The notes: generated by a model not told the origin, from the letters alone. DNA of 64,000 nt from Aliivibrio finisterrensis (GCF_008933155.1 NZ_WBVP01000016.1:28785-92784); one strand, 5' to 3'; counted from the stretch's first letter, positions 8,734 to 20,079 are shown. Made by a program: numbers and translations.

Positions 8734-11700
8734 TTAATGAAGCTCTTCATGTTTCTTCACTAAACCAAAGTCAGCTAAAATGGCGTAAGCGGCTGGTATC
8801 ATAAACAACACCAATAAGGTTGAAGTAAAGATACCAAAGACAATCGATACAACTAAGGGTTGAATAACTTGCGCCTGCAAACTGGTTTCTAATAACAAGG
8901 GTAATAACCCTGCAGCTGTCGTAATTGAGGTTAAAAATACCGCCCTAAAACGCTCACGACTTGCTTTGACCACTGACTCATAAACGGAATCACCATCATC
9001 AACATGGTGGCGTATGTACTGCACCAATAAAATCGAATCATTGACCACAATACCCGCTAAAGAAACAAACCCCATAATGCTTGGCATACTTAATGGGTGA
9101 CCTAATAAAACGTGTCCCCATAACACGCCAATCAGCGCTAATGGTATCGCTAGCATCACCACAAACGGTTCTAAGTAGCTTCTAAATTGGAAGCTGAGAA
9201 TAACAAATACCCCAAACAGCCCAAGCATAAATCCAGTACCTATAGATTGCCCGGTTTCGGCTGAATCTTTCGCTTCCCCTTCAAAATCAAAACGCAGCCC
9301 TGGATATTTCTTTTTTAATTCCGGTGCGAGTTCTTTTTTAAATTGATTCAATATTTCTGTTGAACTCACCTGAGATGCATGAATATCTCCAAAGACACTT
9401 AAAGTTCTTAACCCATTAATTCGCTGTATTCGCACGTAATTTCGTTGAAAATCCAGTGTTGTGATAGAGGCTAGAGGTATTTGTTCTCCGGTAGGCAAAA
9501 TGATTGGGAAATTCTCTAAGGTATGCAAGTCACCCGCTTGTTGTTTATTTAAACGCACTTCAATTTCAATATTTTCAACACCAAATTGAATTTCATCCGC
9601 CGTTTGTCCAAAGTAAGCCGCGCGTAATTGATTAGCAATCAGTTGACCCGTCACACCAAAAGCTTCAGCTCCTGGGCGAAGTTTTACTAATACTTCTTCT
9701 TTCCCCATTCTCATATCATCAAGCACACCATAAACGCCTGCAAAATCATTCAAATAAGCTTGAACTTCTAACGATGCTGACTTCAATGTGTGTAAGTTAT
9801 CATCCATCATGCGAATTTCAATCGCCCTTCCACCCGGTCCCATGGTTGGCTGCTTAAAAACCATAATTATTGGCTCTGCTAAATCTCCGACTTCTTCACG
9901 CCATGCATCAATAAAATCATCAATTAAGGTATTTCGTTTTTCAGCCCCTAATAAATCTAAACGAATGGTCGCTAAGTGCGGACCAGATTCATTGGCGTCA
10001 GCGTTAGTGTTAAATTGCTCGGTAATATGCTCAACTAATGGTGTGCCACCTTCCTTTTCTTCACTCCAGTGTTTATTCAATTTATTCGCTGCATTAACAA
10101 TCTTATCTACTACTAACTCAGTTTGAGATAACGAAGAACCCGGCGGTAAAATAATACGTGCTTCGGCGATATCTCCATCTAACTCTGGAAAACCAACAAA
10201 CTTTAACGCGCCACCAGATATCAAAGAAAAAGAAACCAATAAACTGGCGATAACGGCACCTAAAAATGCGTAGCGCCACTCTACCACCTTAGTTACCGCA
10301 TTAACCAAGGTGGTATTTCTAAAGTGCTCAAAACGCTCCAATACTTTCGTTTTAAATCCAGCAATAGGTTTTTCGTTTTTTGCTCTGTGTAATGAATGGC
10401 TTAAATGATTCGGTAGGATTAAAAATGCTTCAATAAGACTCAAGGAAAGCACTAAAATAAGAACCTGTGGAATAACCTTTAATACTGCCCCCATTTCTCC
10501 TTGCAAAAACATCAAGCTACCAAAAATACAGACCGTCGTTAAAAAAGAAGATAAAACACCAGGAAAGACTTTTTTAACACCGTTATAGACCGCATCATCA
10601 ATCTCTTGCCCTCTATCGAGATGAGAAGCGATGGATTCTGCAATCACAATCGCATCATCCATCATGATCCCGATGGCCATTAATAAGGCGACGAGAGACA
10701 TGATATTGATAGAAAGCCCCAAGCTCGCCATTAAGAACAGTCCACCTAAAAAAGCCACGGGCAAACCAGCTGCAACCCAGAAAGAATAACGGAAAGTAAA
10801 AAACAACCACATGGTTAGAAAAACAAGAATGATCCCCTGCCACCCGTTTTTTACCATCATGGTTAAACGATCCCAAAGCAGTGATGATAGATCGTTAGTC
10901 ATCTCTAATGTCACACCATCTGGTGCGACTGATTGCTGATATTCAACAAACTCAGAAACACGATCTTTAATTCTCAATGCATCATCGGCTTTATTTTTGC
11001 GGATCTTAAGTACCGCTGATGGCTTACCATCAAACAGCACTTTCTGCTCATCAAGTTCAAAGCGATCAGTTATGGTTGCAATATCCCCAAGACGAAGTAA
11101 TGCGCCATTCTCTGATGCCCCAATCACCGTTTTTGCTAATTCTTCTGGCGTAGTTTTTCTCTCATTAAAGCGAATTAAAAAGTTTTTCTCCGGCGTTTCG
11201 ATATTACCACTGGGCAATTTAATGTTCTGTTGAGCTAATTGATTGGCAATATCACTGACATTCAATCCCAACTGACGAATCGCACTTTCATCCAACTCCA
11301 CTCGATATTGATGATCAGAAAAACCACTCACTTCAACGAGTGATACATCGTAATCAAGTTTTAAGCTTTGTTTTAATTTCTCTGCATATGCTTTTAATTC
11401 TGGCCATGTGGTATCTGCGGTAATCGCAACATCCACCACAGGTTCGTTCCAATCAAGCTCTTGAACAATTGGGGATTCAATCTCTTTTGGAAAGTCACTA
11501 ATTGAGTCAATTTGAGTTTGTACATCCACCAACATACGTCCAATATCGGCTTTTTCATTCAACTTAATAATCAGCCGAGCTGAACCTTCTATTGCTTCAC
11601 ATTTGGTTTCCTCAATATGACCTAAGCCATCAACGGCGTCTTCCATACGGATACAAATGCTCTCTTCCACCTCTTGTGGAGAAGCCCCTGGGTAGACAAC

Positions 11701-11838
11701 ACCAGCTAAAATATAAGGAGGACTAAATTCAGGAAATGTCTCTCGTTTTAATTGAGGTAAAGAAACCAAACCAAGCAGCAATATAGTGAGCATTAATAAG
11801 TTAGCAGCGGTTGGATGACGAGCAAAAAACTTGATCAT
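8734..11838 (-). CDS. RND efflux pump inner-membrane subunit (AcrB/HAE1-like)
   Basis: Resistance-nodulation-division transporter of 1034 residues, the normal AcrB size. It has an N-terminal TM1 (about 11-29), a first periplasmic porter domain, TMs 2-6 with the proton-relay pair Asp394/Asp395 in AIGIMMDDAIVIAES, a large second periplasmic loop (about 555-860) and the last TM bundle. The position of AcrB Lys940 is Asn933 in GIVVNDSILL, so the relay differs from AcrB. The preceding membrane-fusion gene overlaps by 4 bp (ATGA). No TolC-type gene is linked, so a shared outer-membrane channel is likely. Substrates cannot be told from sequence. Confidence 0.88.
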   Translation of the reverse strand: MIKFFARHPTAANLLMLTILLLGLVSLPQLKRETFPEFSPPYILAGVVYPGASPQEVEESICIRMEDAVDGLGHIEETKCEAIEGSARLIIKLNEKADIGRMLVDVQTQIDSISDFPKEIESPIVQELDWNEPVVDVAITADTTWPELKAYAEKLKQSLKLDYDVSLVEVSGFSDHQYRVELDESAIRQLGLNVSDIANQLAQQNIKLPSGNIETPEKNFLIRFNERKTTPEELAKTVIGASENGALLRLGDIATITDRFELDEQKVLFDGKPSAVLKIRKNKADDALRIKDRVSEFVEYQQSVAPDGVTLEMTNDLSSLLWDRLTMMVKNGWQGIILVFLTMWLFFTFRYSFWVAAGLPVAFLGGLFLMASLGLSINIMSLVALLMAIGIMMDDAIVIAESIASHLDRGQEIDDAVYNGVKKVFPGVLSSFLTTVCIFGSLMFLQGEMGAVLKVIPQVLILVLSLSLIEAFLILPNHLSHSLHRAKNEKPIAGFKTKVLERFEHFRNTTLVNAVTKVVEWRYAFLGAVIASLLVSFSLISGGALKFVGFPELDGDIAEARIILPPGSSLSQTELVVDKIVNAANKLNKHWSEEKEGGTPLVEHITEQFNTNADANESGPHLATIRLDLLGAEKRNTLIDDFIDAWREEVGDLAEPIIMVFKQPTMGPGGRAIEIRMMDDNLHTLKSASLEVQAYLNDFAGVYGVLDDMRMGKEEVLVKLRPGAEAFGVTGQLIANQLRAAYFGQTADEIQFGVENIEIEVRLNKQQAGDLHTLENFPIILPTGEQIPLASITTLDFQRNYVRIQRINGLRTLSVFGDIHASQVSSTEILNQFKKELAPELKKKYPGLRFDFEGEAKDSAETGQSIGTGFMLGLFGVFVILSFQFRSYLEPFVVMLAIPLALIGVLWGHVLLGHPLSMPSIMGFVSLAGIVVNDSILLVQYIRHHVDDGDSVYESVVKASRERFRAVFLTSITTAAGLLPLLLETSLQAQVIQPLVVSIVFGIFTSTLLVLFMIPAAYAILADFGLVKKHEELH

Positions 11839-13163
11839 TGCACAGGCTCCTTATCAATATTTGAGTTAGCCAAGCGCAGTTGCATACCATTAATCGCAGG
11901 AAGCAGATCATTTAAGATCAAACGATCATTATTTTTAATATCTCCGATCACGACGACTTGGTTAGTGCGTCGATAAATAATCTCAATCGGAAGGATAGTT
12001 AATTTGTTATCTTGCCCCAACAAATAGATCTTATCGCCATGCAAAGCACTTTCAGGGATCACCCACTGCTCTGACGCTTCACCCTCTATCCTTGCTTTCA
12101 CAAACATCCCATTCACTAATGGTGGTAATGAGTTGGGTTGAAAAACACGGTAGTCTTGATCTATTTCTAAAATGACGCCAACCGTCGCTTGATTTGAATC
12201 GACCGTTTCACTAATACGAGCGACTTTCGCTTCCCATTCAGCATCAAAGCGACCACTGCTTAATTCCACATTCGCCGTTAATGGTAATGAATCAATATTT
12301 GGCATGCCCCGATCACTTACCTCAAAGGCTTTCACACTCTGAGCTAATGTTTGCATGTCATGAATAGAGATTTGAGCTTCCACCTCCATGGTTTGAATTC
12401 CATGAGCAATGAACATGATTTGCTGCAGATTAACCACTTGTTCAGCTTCAATATCCACCTCAGAAATACGCACATCCGCTGGTAATATAATCGATGTTTT
12501 TGCTAAAGAACGTTGCGCTTCTTCTAATTTTGCTTGGTTTACCTTAACCATGGCCGCGGCCACTTTTCTCTCATCAGGCAATAATAAAATTTGATTTTGA
12601 ATATCTTGAACGACTTTTTTTTGCGCCAAATAAGACTGATTCTGCTGATCTAAATCCGATAGAGATGTCAGGCCTTTTTTCTGAAGATTAACCTTACGGC
12701 TAAGCTCTTTCTTACTGATAGATAATCGGTTCTTTTCTATTTTGAGTGTATTTCGAATATTTTTTTCTTCTAAGCCCACTTTTGCTAATTGAGTTTGGCT
12801 CGACCCTAAGTCCGCTTCTGCTTGAGCCAATTTCAACTCATAATCAAGCGGGTCTATTCTCAGTACTTCAGTTCCGGCTAATAAGATATTTCCTTTATTT
12901 AACTCAGGGTGACGATAAACCACTTTTCCTGATACTTCAGCAATGGCTTTCCATTCAAACTTAGGTCTAACTTTTCCATAACCAATGGCTTGAGGGGCAA
13001 TAAATTTAGGTTCTAACATTTGGATATTAACGACTTTTGAACGGTCTTCAAGCGGCTTAGTTTCGGCATCGGGACGCAATTTCGTGATGGTAATAAGAAC
13101 AATCACACCAACCGCAACAACTGGAAAAAAGAGGAATTTTTTATTTATTTTCATTATGAGCAT
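11835..13163 (-). CDS. RND efflux membrane fusion (periplasmic adaptor) protein
   Basis: Adaptor linking the RND pump to an outer-membrane channel. It has 442 residues: an N-terminal membrane anchor (about residues 8-26), a lipoyl-like half with VSGKVVYRHPELNKGNIL, a long coiled-coil hairpin (about 120-225, rich in Lys/Gln/Glu) with the second lipoyl half, then beta-barrel and membrane-proximal domains including GMFVKARIEG. The first ATG is at 13163. A second at 13154 gives MKINKKFLFF with better distance from the upstream AGAAGAG and may be the true start. Its stop overlaps the start of the pump gene by 4 bp, indicating translational coupling. Confidence 0.85.
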   Translation of the reverse strand: MLIMKINKKFLFFPVVAVGVIVLITITKLRPDAETKPLEDRSKVVNIQMLEPKFIAPQAIGYGKVRPKFEWKAIAEVSGKVVYRHPELNKGNILLAGTEVLRIDPLDYELKLAQAEADLGSSQTQLAKVGLEEKNIRNTLKIEKNRLSISKKELSRKVNLQKKGLTSLSDLDQQNQSYLAQKKVVQDIQNQILLLPDERKVAAAMVKVNQAKLEEAQRSLAKTSIILPADVRISEVDIEAEQVVNLQQIMFIAHGIQTMEVEAQISIHDMQTLAQSVKAFEVSDRGMPNIDSLPLTANVELSSGRFDAEWEAKVARISETVDSNQATVGVILEIDQDYRVFQPNSLPPLVNGMFVKARIEGEASEQWVIPESALHGDKIYLLGQDNKLTILPIEIIYRRTNQVVVIGDIKNNDRLILNDLLPAINGMQLRLANSNIDKEPVQ

Positions 13164-13339
13164 CTCTTCTGTTTACTTAACTTCATACCAGATAAATACT
13201 TACTAGTTTTTAATTGTACTCTTAAGAATTAAAAATACGCTTACCTTTGTATAAAAACGCATCATAGCAATCGTTTTCTTTCATTTTTTAACATTTAATC
13301 AAAAAAACATCCACATGATGTAAAAAAGTCAATTAAAGG

Positions 13340-13368
13340 TTGACGATATTAACCAAGTACGATATTAC
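13340..13368 (+). promoter_or_regulatory. leu operon sigma-70 promoter
   Basis: TTGACG (13340-13345) and TATTAC (13363-13368) are separated by 17 bp and lie about 34 bp before the leader peptide gene. Confidence 0.7.
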
Positions 13369-13401
13369 TTTGTTAATTATTTTTTATGGATTGTATTTCA
13401 A

Positions 13402-13464
13402 ATGAAAACATTATCTTCTTTTGCTTTAAACCTCCTCCTTATCGTGAACATCTTACGCGGGTAG
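13402..13464 (+). CDS. leuL: leu operon leader peptide
   Basis: A 20-codon ORF (ATG at 13402, TAG at 13462-13464) with six leucines at positions 4, 9, 11, 12, 13 and 18, including a run CTC CTC CTT. It lies between the leu promoter and a Rho-independent hairpin 35 bp before the terminator stem. This is the classical arrangement in which ribosome stalling at Leu codons under leucine shortage prevents terminator formation. No strong Shine-Dalgarno is visible. The identification rests on Leu content, position and the attenuator; it is too short for homology. Confidence 0.85.
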   Translation: MKTLSSFALNLLLIVNILRG

Positions 13465-13527
13465 GTTATGGACCAAAAGAAACCATAAACTAAATTTTAA
13501 AACCCGCTAACCATGGCGGGTTTTTTT
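13456..13527 (+). promoter_or_regulatory. leu attenuator (antiterminator plus terminator)
   Basis: Terminator: AAAACCCGC (13499-13507) pairs with GCGGGTTTT (13516-13524), followed by T-run to 13527. A competing GCGGGT at the end of the leader ORF (about 13457-13462) can pair with the 5' arm ACCCGC, and GGTTATGG (about 13464-13471) can pair with CCATAAAC near 13485-13492. The alternative pairings are what an amino-acid attenuator needs. Which helix forms in vivo is inference. Confidence 0.8.
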
Positions 13528-13575
13528 ATGGATATCCGCCATCAAGGCGAATGACAAACACAAGGAAGCAGGCCC

Positions 13576-15123
13576 ATGAGCGATAAAGTCATTATCTTCG
13601 ACACCACCTTACGTGATGGCGAACAAGCACTATCAGCAAGTTTAACCGTAAAAGAAAAATTGCAGATTGCGTACGCACTTGAACGCCTGGGAGTTGATGT
13701 TATTGAAGCCGGCTTTCCTGTGTCATCTCCGGGTGATTTTGAATCGGTTCAAACCATTGCAAAACACATTAAAAACAGTCGAATTTGTGGTCTTTCTCGT
13801 GCTGTTGCAAAAGATATTGATGCGGCAGCTGAAGCGTTAAAAGTCGCTGAAGCATTCAGAATCCACACCTTTATTTCAACGTCGACGGTTCACGTTCAAG
13901 ATAAATTGCGTCGTAGCTACGATGATGTGGTCGAAATGGGAATAAAAGCAGTTAAGCACGCTCGTAAATATACTGATGATGTTGAGTTTTCTTGTGAAGA
14001 TGCAGGCCGAACCCCAATTGATAACCTTTGTCGTATGGTTGAAGCAGCCATTAATGCTGGCGCAAATACCATCAATATTCCAGACACGGTGGGTTACACC
14101 ATCCCAGGTGAATTTGGGGGTATTGTTCAGCAATTATTCAATCGTGTTCCAAACATCGATAAAGCAATCATCTCTGTCCATTGTCATGATGATTTGGGTA
14201 TGTCAGTGGCCAACTCTATTGCAGCTGTTCAAGCTGGAGCTCGACAAGTTGAAGGCACTATTAATGGTATTGGTGAGCGTGCAGGTAACTGTTCTCTAGA
14301 AGAAATCGCGATGATTCTACAGACTCGGTCAGACTATCTAGGCGTTCATACGGGCCTTAAAAATGATGAAATCCACCGCACCAGTAAATTGGTAAGCCAA
14401 CTGTGTAATATGCCAATTCAGAGCAATAAGGCTATCGTAGGCGCAAACGCCTTTAGCCACTCATCTGGCATTCATCAAGATGGCATGCTTAAGAATAAAA
14501 ACACTTACGAAATCATGACACCAGAATCGATTGGCCTTAAAAACCAAGCGCTAAATCTAACCAGTCGTTCAGGTCGTGCAGCAGTAAAAAGCCACATGGA
14601 TGAAATGGGTTATAAAGAAGACGAATACAACCTAGATACCCTTTATGCTGATTTCGTAAAACTGGCAGATCGCAAAGGACAAGTATTTGATTACGATTTA
14701 GAAGCACTAATGCATTTTGCTAATCTTCGCGATGAAGATGACTTCTATAAGTTGAACTACCTGAGTGTGCAATCAGGCAGTGTTATGGCAACTACAAGCA
14801 TCAAACTACTTTGTGGTGATGAAGAGAAATGCGAAGCTGCTGTCGGTAATGGTCCTGTTGATGCTCTTTATCAGTGTATCTATAAGCTAACAGGCTATGA
14901 GATTGTTCTAGATAAGTTTGACTTAACCGCGAAAGGTGAAGGTGAAGATGGCTTAGGACAAGCAGACATTATTGCTAATTACAAAGGCCGCAAGTATCAC
15001 GGTACCGGCTTAGCGACCGATATTATCGAAGCATCAGGGCAAGCACTGCTTCACGTAATTAATAGCATTCACCGTGCCGATCAAATTGCTGAAATTAAGC
15101 AAAAGAAAATTGCTGCAGTTTAA
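13576..15123 (+). CDS. leuA: 2-isopropylmalate synthase
   Basis: First committed step of leucine synthesis: acetyl-CoA plus 2-oxoisovalerate. It has 515 residues. The N-terminal TIM barrel carries [10 protein letters not shown] (8-17) and the metal-binding HxH in [25 protein letters not shown] marks the linker region, and the C-terminal ACT-like regulatory domain (about 390-510) is complete, so leucine feedback inhibition is expected. The start has a good AAGGA site 9 bp upstream. It is the first structural gene of leuABCD, downstream of the attenuator. Confidence 0.98.
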   Translation: MSDKVIIFDTTLRDGEQALSASLTVKEKLQIAYALERLGVDVIEAGFPVSSPGDFESVQTIAKHIKNSRICGLSRAVAKDIDAAAEALKVAEAFRIHTFISTSTVHVQDKLRRSYDDVVEMGIKAVKHARKYTDDVEFSCEDAGRTPIDNLCRMVEAAINAGANTINIPDTVGYTIPGEFGGIVQQLFNRVPNIDKAIISVHCHDDLGMSVANSIAAVQAGARQVEGTINGIGERAGNCSLEEIAMILQTRSDYLGVHTGLKNDEIHRTSKLVSQLCNMPIQSNKAIVGANAFSHSSGIHQDGMLKNKNTYEIMTPESIGLKNQALNLTSRSGRAAVKSHMDEMGYKEDEYNLDTLYADFVKLADRKGQVFDYDLEALMHFANLRDEDDFYKLNYLSVQSGSVMATTSIKLLCGDEEKCEAAVGNGPVDALYQCIYKLTGYEIVLDKFDLTAKGEGEDGLGQADIIANYKGRKYHGTGLATDIIEASGQALLHVINSIHRADQIAEIKQKKIAAV

Positions 15124-15141
15124 GTGTCCAAAAGAATGTTA

Positions 15142-15170
15142 AATCAGAGAAGTATCACTCTTCTCTGATT
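15142..15170 (+). other. Intercistronic hairpin between leuA and leuB
   Basis: A perfect 11-bp stem AATCAGAGAAG / CTTCTCTGATT with a 7-nt loop in an 81-bp gap; the other gaps in this operon are 11-15 bp. There is no T-run, so RNA processing or stability control is more likely than termination. Confidence 0.7.
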
Positions 15171-15195
15171 AAGCAAATTAGATAGAAAAGATTAA

Positions 15196-16296
<1,101 letters not shown>

Positions 16297-16311
16297 TTCA
16301 AGGAAGAAGCA

Positions 16312-17727
16312 ATGGCTAACGCAAAAACATTATACGAAAAAATTTACGATGCCCATGTTGCTGTTGCAGCAAAAGGCGAAACCCCTATTCTATACATCGA
16401 TCGCCATTTGGTACACGAAGTGACTTCGCCACAAGCGTTCGATGGGTTACGTGAAAAAGGTCGTAAAGTTCGCCAAGTAGGTAAAACTTTCGCAACAATG
16501 GATCATAACGTATCGACACAAACTAAAGACATTAATGCCTCTGGTGAAATGGCTCGCATCCAAATGGAAACACTGTCTAAAAACTGTGAAGAATTTGGCG
16601 TAACCCTTTATGACCTAAACCATAAATACCAAGGTATTGTGCACGTAATGGGGCCTGAACTGGGCATTACTCTACCGGGCATGACGATTGTTTGTGGTGA
16701 TTCACACACTGCAACTCACGGTGCATTTGGTTCATTGGCATTTGGTATCGGTACTTCTGAAGTTGAACACGTACTAGCAACACAAACGCTAAAACAAGCG
16801 CGCGCGAAAACCATGAAGATCGAAGTGAAAGGTAAAGTCGCAGAAGGCATCACAGCAAAAGATATCGTGCTTGCGATCATAGGTAAAACAACGGCTGCAG
16901 GTGGCACTGGCTACGTGGTTGAATTCTGTGGTGAAGCAATTACCGACCTTACGATGGAAGGTCGTATGACGGTATGTAACATGGCAATCGAATTAGGTGC
17001 TAAAGCAGGCCTTATCGCACCAGACCAAACCACATTTGATTACATTACTGACCGTAAATTCTCACCTCAAGGCGAAGACTTAACGGCGGCTATCGAATAC
17101 TGGTCATCACTAAAAACGGACGATAATGCAAAATTTGATGCGGTAGTAACACTTGAAGCCTCTGAAATTAAACCTCAAGTCACTTGGGGCACAAATCCAG
17201 GTCAAGTAATCGCCGTTGATCAACCAATTCCTGCTCCTGAGAGTTTTTCTGACCCAGTAGAAAAAGCGTCCGCTGAGAAAGCATTAGCTTACATGGGCCT
17301 TGAAGCGGGTAAATCCCTGTCTGATTACAATGTAGATAAAGTATTTGTAGGCTCTTGTACTAACTCACGTATCGAAGACATGCGTGCTGCTGCTGCCGTA
17401 GCAAAGGGCAATAAAGTCGCTGCTCATGTTCAAGCGTTAATTGTTCCTGGTTCTGAGCAAGTAAAAGCACAAGCTGAAAAAGAAGGTCTCGATGTGATCT
17501 TTAAAGAAGCGGGCTTTGAATGGCGTTTACCTGGTTGTTCAATGTGTCTTGCTATGAACAACGACCGTTTAGGTCCACAAGAACGTTGTGCATCAACATC
17601 TAACCGTAATTTTGAAGGTCGCCAAGGCCGTGATGGTCGAACTCACCTAGTTAGCCCTGCAATGGCAGCAGCAGCGGCAATTGCAGGCCACTTTGTTGAT
17701 ATTCGAACTATTACAGAACAAGCATAA
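16312..17727 (+). CDS. leuC: 3-isopropylmalate dehydratase large subunit
   Basis: The iron-sulfur subunit of isopropylmalate isomerase (with LeuD), second step of leucine synthesis. It has 471 residues, aconitase family. The three [4Fe-4S] cysteines are Cys349 (VGSCTNSR), Cys409 and Cys412 ([10 protein letters not shown]); substrate-binding motifs [13 protein letters not shown] and [12 protein letters not shown] are intact. It lies 15 bp after leuB and 11 bp before leuD with a good AAGGA site, so both subunits are made from one message. Confidence 0.98.
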   Translation: MANAKTLYEKIYDAHVAVAAKGETPILYIDRHLVHEVTSPQAFDGLREKGRKVRQVGKTFATMDHNVSTQTKDINASGEMARIQMETLSKNCEEFGVTLYDLNHKYQGIVHVMGPELGITLPGMTIVCGDSHTATHGAFGSLAFGIGTSEVEHVLATQTLKQARAKTMKIEVKGKVAEGITAKDIVLAIIGKTTAAGGTGYVVEFCGEAITDLTMEGRMTVCNMAIELGAKAGLIAPDQTTFDYITDRKFSPQGEDLTAAIEYWSSLKTDDNAKFDAVVTLEASEIKPQVTWGTNPGQVIAVDQPIPAPESFSDPVEKASAEKALAYMGLEAGKSLSDYNVDKVFVGSCTNSRIEDMRAAAAVAKGNKVAAHVQALIVPGSEQVKAQAEKEGLDVIFKEAGFEWRLPGCSMCLAMNNDRLGPQERCASTSNRNFEGRQGRDGRTHLVSPAMAAAAAIAGHFVDIRTITEQA

Positions 17728-17738
17728 AGGAATTTACT

Positions 17739-18341
17739 ATGTCAGGTTTTAAGCAACATACAGGTCTAGTCGTTCCTTTAGATACGGCAAATATCGATAC
17801 TGATGCAATCATTCCAAAGCAGTTTCTACAAAAAGTAAATCGCATTGGTTTTGGTAAACACTTATTTCACGATTGGCGTTTTCTTGATGATGCTGGTGAG
17901 CAAGAAAATCCAGAATTTGTAATGAATGCCCTACGCTATCAAGGCGCTAGTATTCTCCTTGCTCGTGAAAATTTTGGTTGTGGTTCATCTCGTGAACACG
18001 CACCTTGGGCGTTGGCTGATTACGGCATCCAAGTGATGATCGCACCAAGCTTTGCTGATATTTTTTATGGCAACTCAATCAACAACCAAATGGTTCCAGT
18101 TCGCCTGACCGAATCTGAAGTTGATGAAATATTTCAGTTCGTTGAAGCGAATGAAGGTGCTGAAGTAACCGTTGATTTAGAAGCAATGTTAGTGACTGCT
18201 AACAATAAACAGTATTCTTTTGAAATTGATGAATTTCGTCGCCATTGTCTGTTAAATGGTTTGGATAATATCGGACTGACACTGCAACACACCGATAAAA
18301 TTTCGGAATATGAAGCAAAGATTCCAGACTTTTTAAAATAG
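17739..18341 (+). CDS. leuD: 3-isopropylmalate dehydratase small subunit
   Basis: The swivel-domain partner of LeuC. It has 200 residues, the usual length. Key motifs are [13 protein letters not shown] near the N-terminus and the substrate-binding loop [18 protein letters not shown] (about residues 68-85), followed by [12 protein letters not shown]. It is the last gene of leuABCD and is followed 12 bp later by a strong terminator. Confidence 0.98.
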   Translation: MSGFKQHTGLVVPLDTANIDTDAIIPKQFLQKVNRIGFGKHLFHDWRFLDDAGEQENPEFVMNALRYQGASILLARENFGCGSSREHAPWALADYGIQVMIAPSFADIFYGNSINNQMVPVRLTESEVDEIFQFVEANEGAEVTVDLEAMLVTANNKQYSFEIDEFRRHCLLNGLDNIGLTLQHTDKISEYEAKIPDFLK

Positions 18342-18353
18342 GATTAAGGAAAT

Positions 18354-18389
18354 AATAGAGGTTGATATGAACGTATCAACCTCTATTTT
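18354..18389 (+). terminator. leu operon intrinsic terminator
   Basis: A perfect 14-bp stem AATAGAGGTTGATA / TATCAACCTCTATT with a 6-nt loop and trailing Ts, 12 bp past the leuD stop codon. Confidence 0.9.
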
Positions 18390-18437
18390 GTCTATAAAAC
18401 TAAATAATTATTAGTAAACAAAAGTCAGGTACCTTTT

Positions 18438-19217
18438 ATGAAAATCCTTATTCCCTCTTTACTTTTGCTTTTCTCATTCAATACGTTCGCTGCACCAAAA
18501 TCTGAACTTTGGGATTATTGGGATGTGAGTAATGAAAAAAATGCCACCACCATCTCTCACCAGTATTGGCAACAGACCTTAGATAAATATCTCATTAATA
18601 AAGGAGAATTCACGCTTTTTGATTATGCTAACGTCACAGATGCCGACGAACGAACTCTTAACAGCTATTTACGCCAAATGAGCCGTATTGATCCGAGAGA
18701 GTATAAAAAAGCAGAGCAATACGCTTATTGGGCTAACCTTTACAATGCAATCACAGTAAAAATTATTTTGGATAATTACCCTATCAAATCGATTACTAAA
18801 TTAGGTGGGCTATTTAGCTTCGGGCCTTGGGATGAAGAAGTCGTTATTGTTACAGGAAAAATCCTGACCCTTAATGACATTGAACATCGCATTTTAAGAC
18901 CTATTTGGAATGATCCTAGAACGCATTATGCGGTTAATTGTGCAAGTTTAGGCTGCCCTAACTTACAACCAAAAGCCTTCACCGCTAGAAACAGCGATAA
19001 ATTATTAGATAAAGCAGCAACCGAATTCATTAACAGTAACAAGGGAGTATTGATTCAAGAAGATAAAGTCCAACTATCCTCTATTTATGATTGGTTTGCT
19101 GTCGATTTTGGGGATCACCAACAACTATTTGAGCACCTAAAAAAATATCGCCCAGAATTAAAACCATTCAAAGGCGATATTCGCTATAACTACGACTGGT
19201 CATTGAATAAACAATAA
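18438..19217 (+). CDS. DUF547 secreted protein
   Basis: A 259-residue protein with a signal peptide (residues 1-18, ending TFA|AP) and a DUF547 domain over most of the rest. The family hallmarks YWANLYNAITVKIIL (about 93-107), the acidic/His motif LNDIEHRILRP and AVNCASLGCPNL with two close cysteines are all present, and the start ATG has an upstream GGTACC-rich leader after the leu terminator. DUF547 proteins are often exported and have no established biochemical role. It is convergent with djlA and apparently a single-gene unit. Confidence 0.7.
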   Translation: MKILIPSLLLLFSFNTFAAPKSELWDYWDVSNEKNATTISHQYWQQTLDKYLINKGEFTLFDYANVTDADERTLNSYLRQMSRIDPREYKKAEQYAYWANLYNAITVKIILDNYPIKSITKLGGLFSFGPWDEEVVIVTGKILTLNDIEHRILRPIWNDPRTHYAVNCASLGCPNLQPKAFTARNSDKLLDKAATEFINSNKGVLIQEDKVQLSSIYDWFAVDFGDHQQLFEHLKKYRPELKPFKGDIRYNYDWSLNKQ

Positions 19218-19230
19218 AAATACAGAGGGA

Positions 19231-20079
19231 TTACTTAATCCCTTTGGCCTTTTTAATTAAGTCATAAGCACCTTGGATCTCTTGCGCTTTTTCTTTTGCC
19301 ATTTCCATCATCTCAGGTGGCAAACCTTTTGCTACCAACTTATCTGGGTGATGCTCATTCATTAGTTTACGGTGGGCACGCTTAATTGTTTTAGCATCGG
19401 CATCTTCATTAATACCCAATAAATTATAGGCATCTTTTAATTGATCAGCGGAACTGGCTTGCTGCCATTGACCATGATTTTGTTGTGAACCACCCTGACC
19501 AGAAAAGCCACCACTGCGCTGAAAACGAAAAGCCGCTTCTTGCATTTTTAAACGCTTTTCAAGCTGCGCAGCACTGAAGCCAAGTTCTTCAGCAACAATG
19601 TGTAAAATATCACGCTCACTTGGGTGAATATCACCATCCGCAATGGCAGATGCTATTTGTAGCTCTAAAAAGAATTGCAACAAATCATAGCGGCCACCGG
19701 TAATTGAGCGGATTTTCTGTAAGGTTTCACGCAATGGAAAATCGTTTTCTTTACCTTCTCTAAACGCTTCTTGAGCTTCTTTTTTCTGCTCGCCGCTTAA
19801 ATTCATGCGATCCATCATCATTGATGCTAATTGGATTTCTTGTGCTGTCACCTGCCCTTTTGCTTTCGCTATATGCCCCATAACGGCAAAAGCGGCATGG
19901 AAAAACTCTGCTTGTTTTTGAGTTTGAGAAGCTCCTCCAGTTTGAAAAGTAAAGCCACGGTTTGCCATGCGCTTTGCTTTATCAAATTGATGACCAATAA
20001 AGATCCCTAATGCAGCGCCAAAAAAGCCACCAAATAAGAAACCAAAAAAACCACCTAATATTTTGCCAAATATTTGCAT
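19231..20079 (-). CDS. djlA: Co-chaperone DjlA (membrane-anchored J-domain protein)
   Basis: Type III J-protein that stimulates DnaK at the inner membrane. It has 282 residues: a glycine-rich N-terminal membrane segment (about 5-28, GGFFGFLFGGFFGAALG), a TerB-like helical domain (about 55-175), a Gly/Gln-rich linker, and a C-terminal J domain with the essential HHPDKL motif near residue 255. The ATG at 20079 is preferred because GGA lies 7 bp upstream and MQIFGKILGG matches the family; a TTG at 20091 would add only four residues. It is divergent from lptD, as in enterics. Confidence 0.95.
   Translation of the reverse strand: MQIFGKILGGFFGFLFGGFFGAALGIFIGHQFDKAKRMANRGFTFQTGGASQTQKQAEFFHAAFAVMGHIAKAKGQVTAQEIQLASMMMDRMNLSGEQKKEAQEAFREGKENDFPLRETLQKIRSITGGRYDLLQFFLELQIASAIADGDIHPSERDILHIVAEELGFSAAQLEKRLKMQEAAFRFQRSGGFSGQGGSQQNHGQWQQASSADQLKDAYNLLGINEDADAKTIKRAHRKLMNEHHPDKLVAKGLPPEMMEMAKEKAQEIQGAYDLIKKAKGIK

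Noticed and set aside
9788..10126. 112-codon plus-strand ORF inside the RND gene
   Set aside because: Antisense shadow of a well-conserved coding sequence; no ribosome site or homology.
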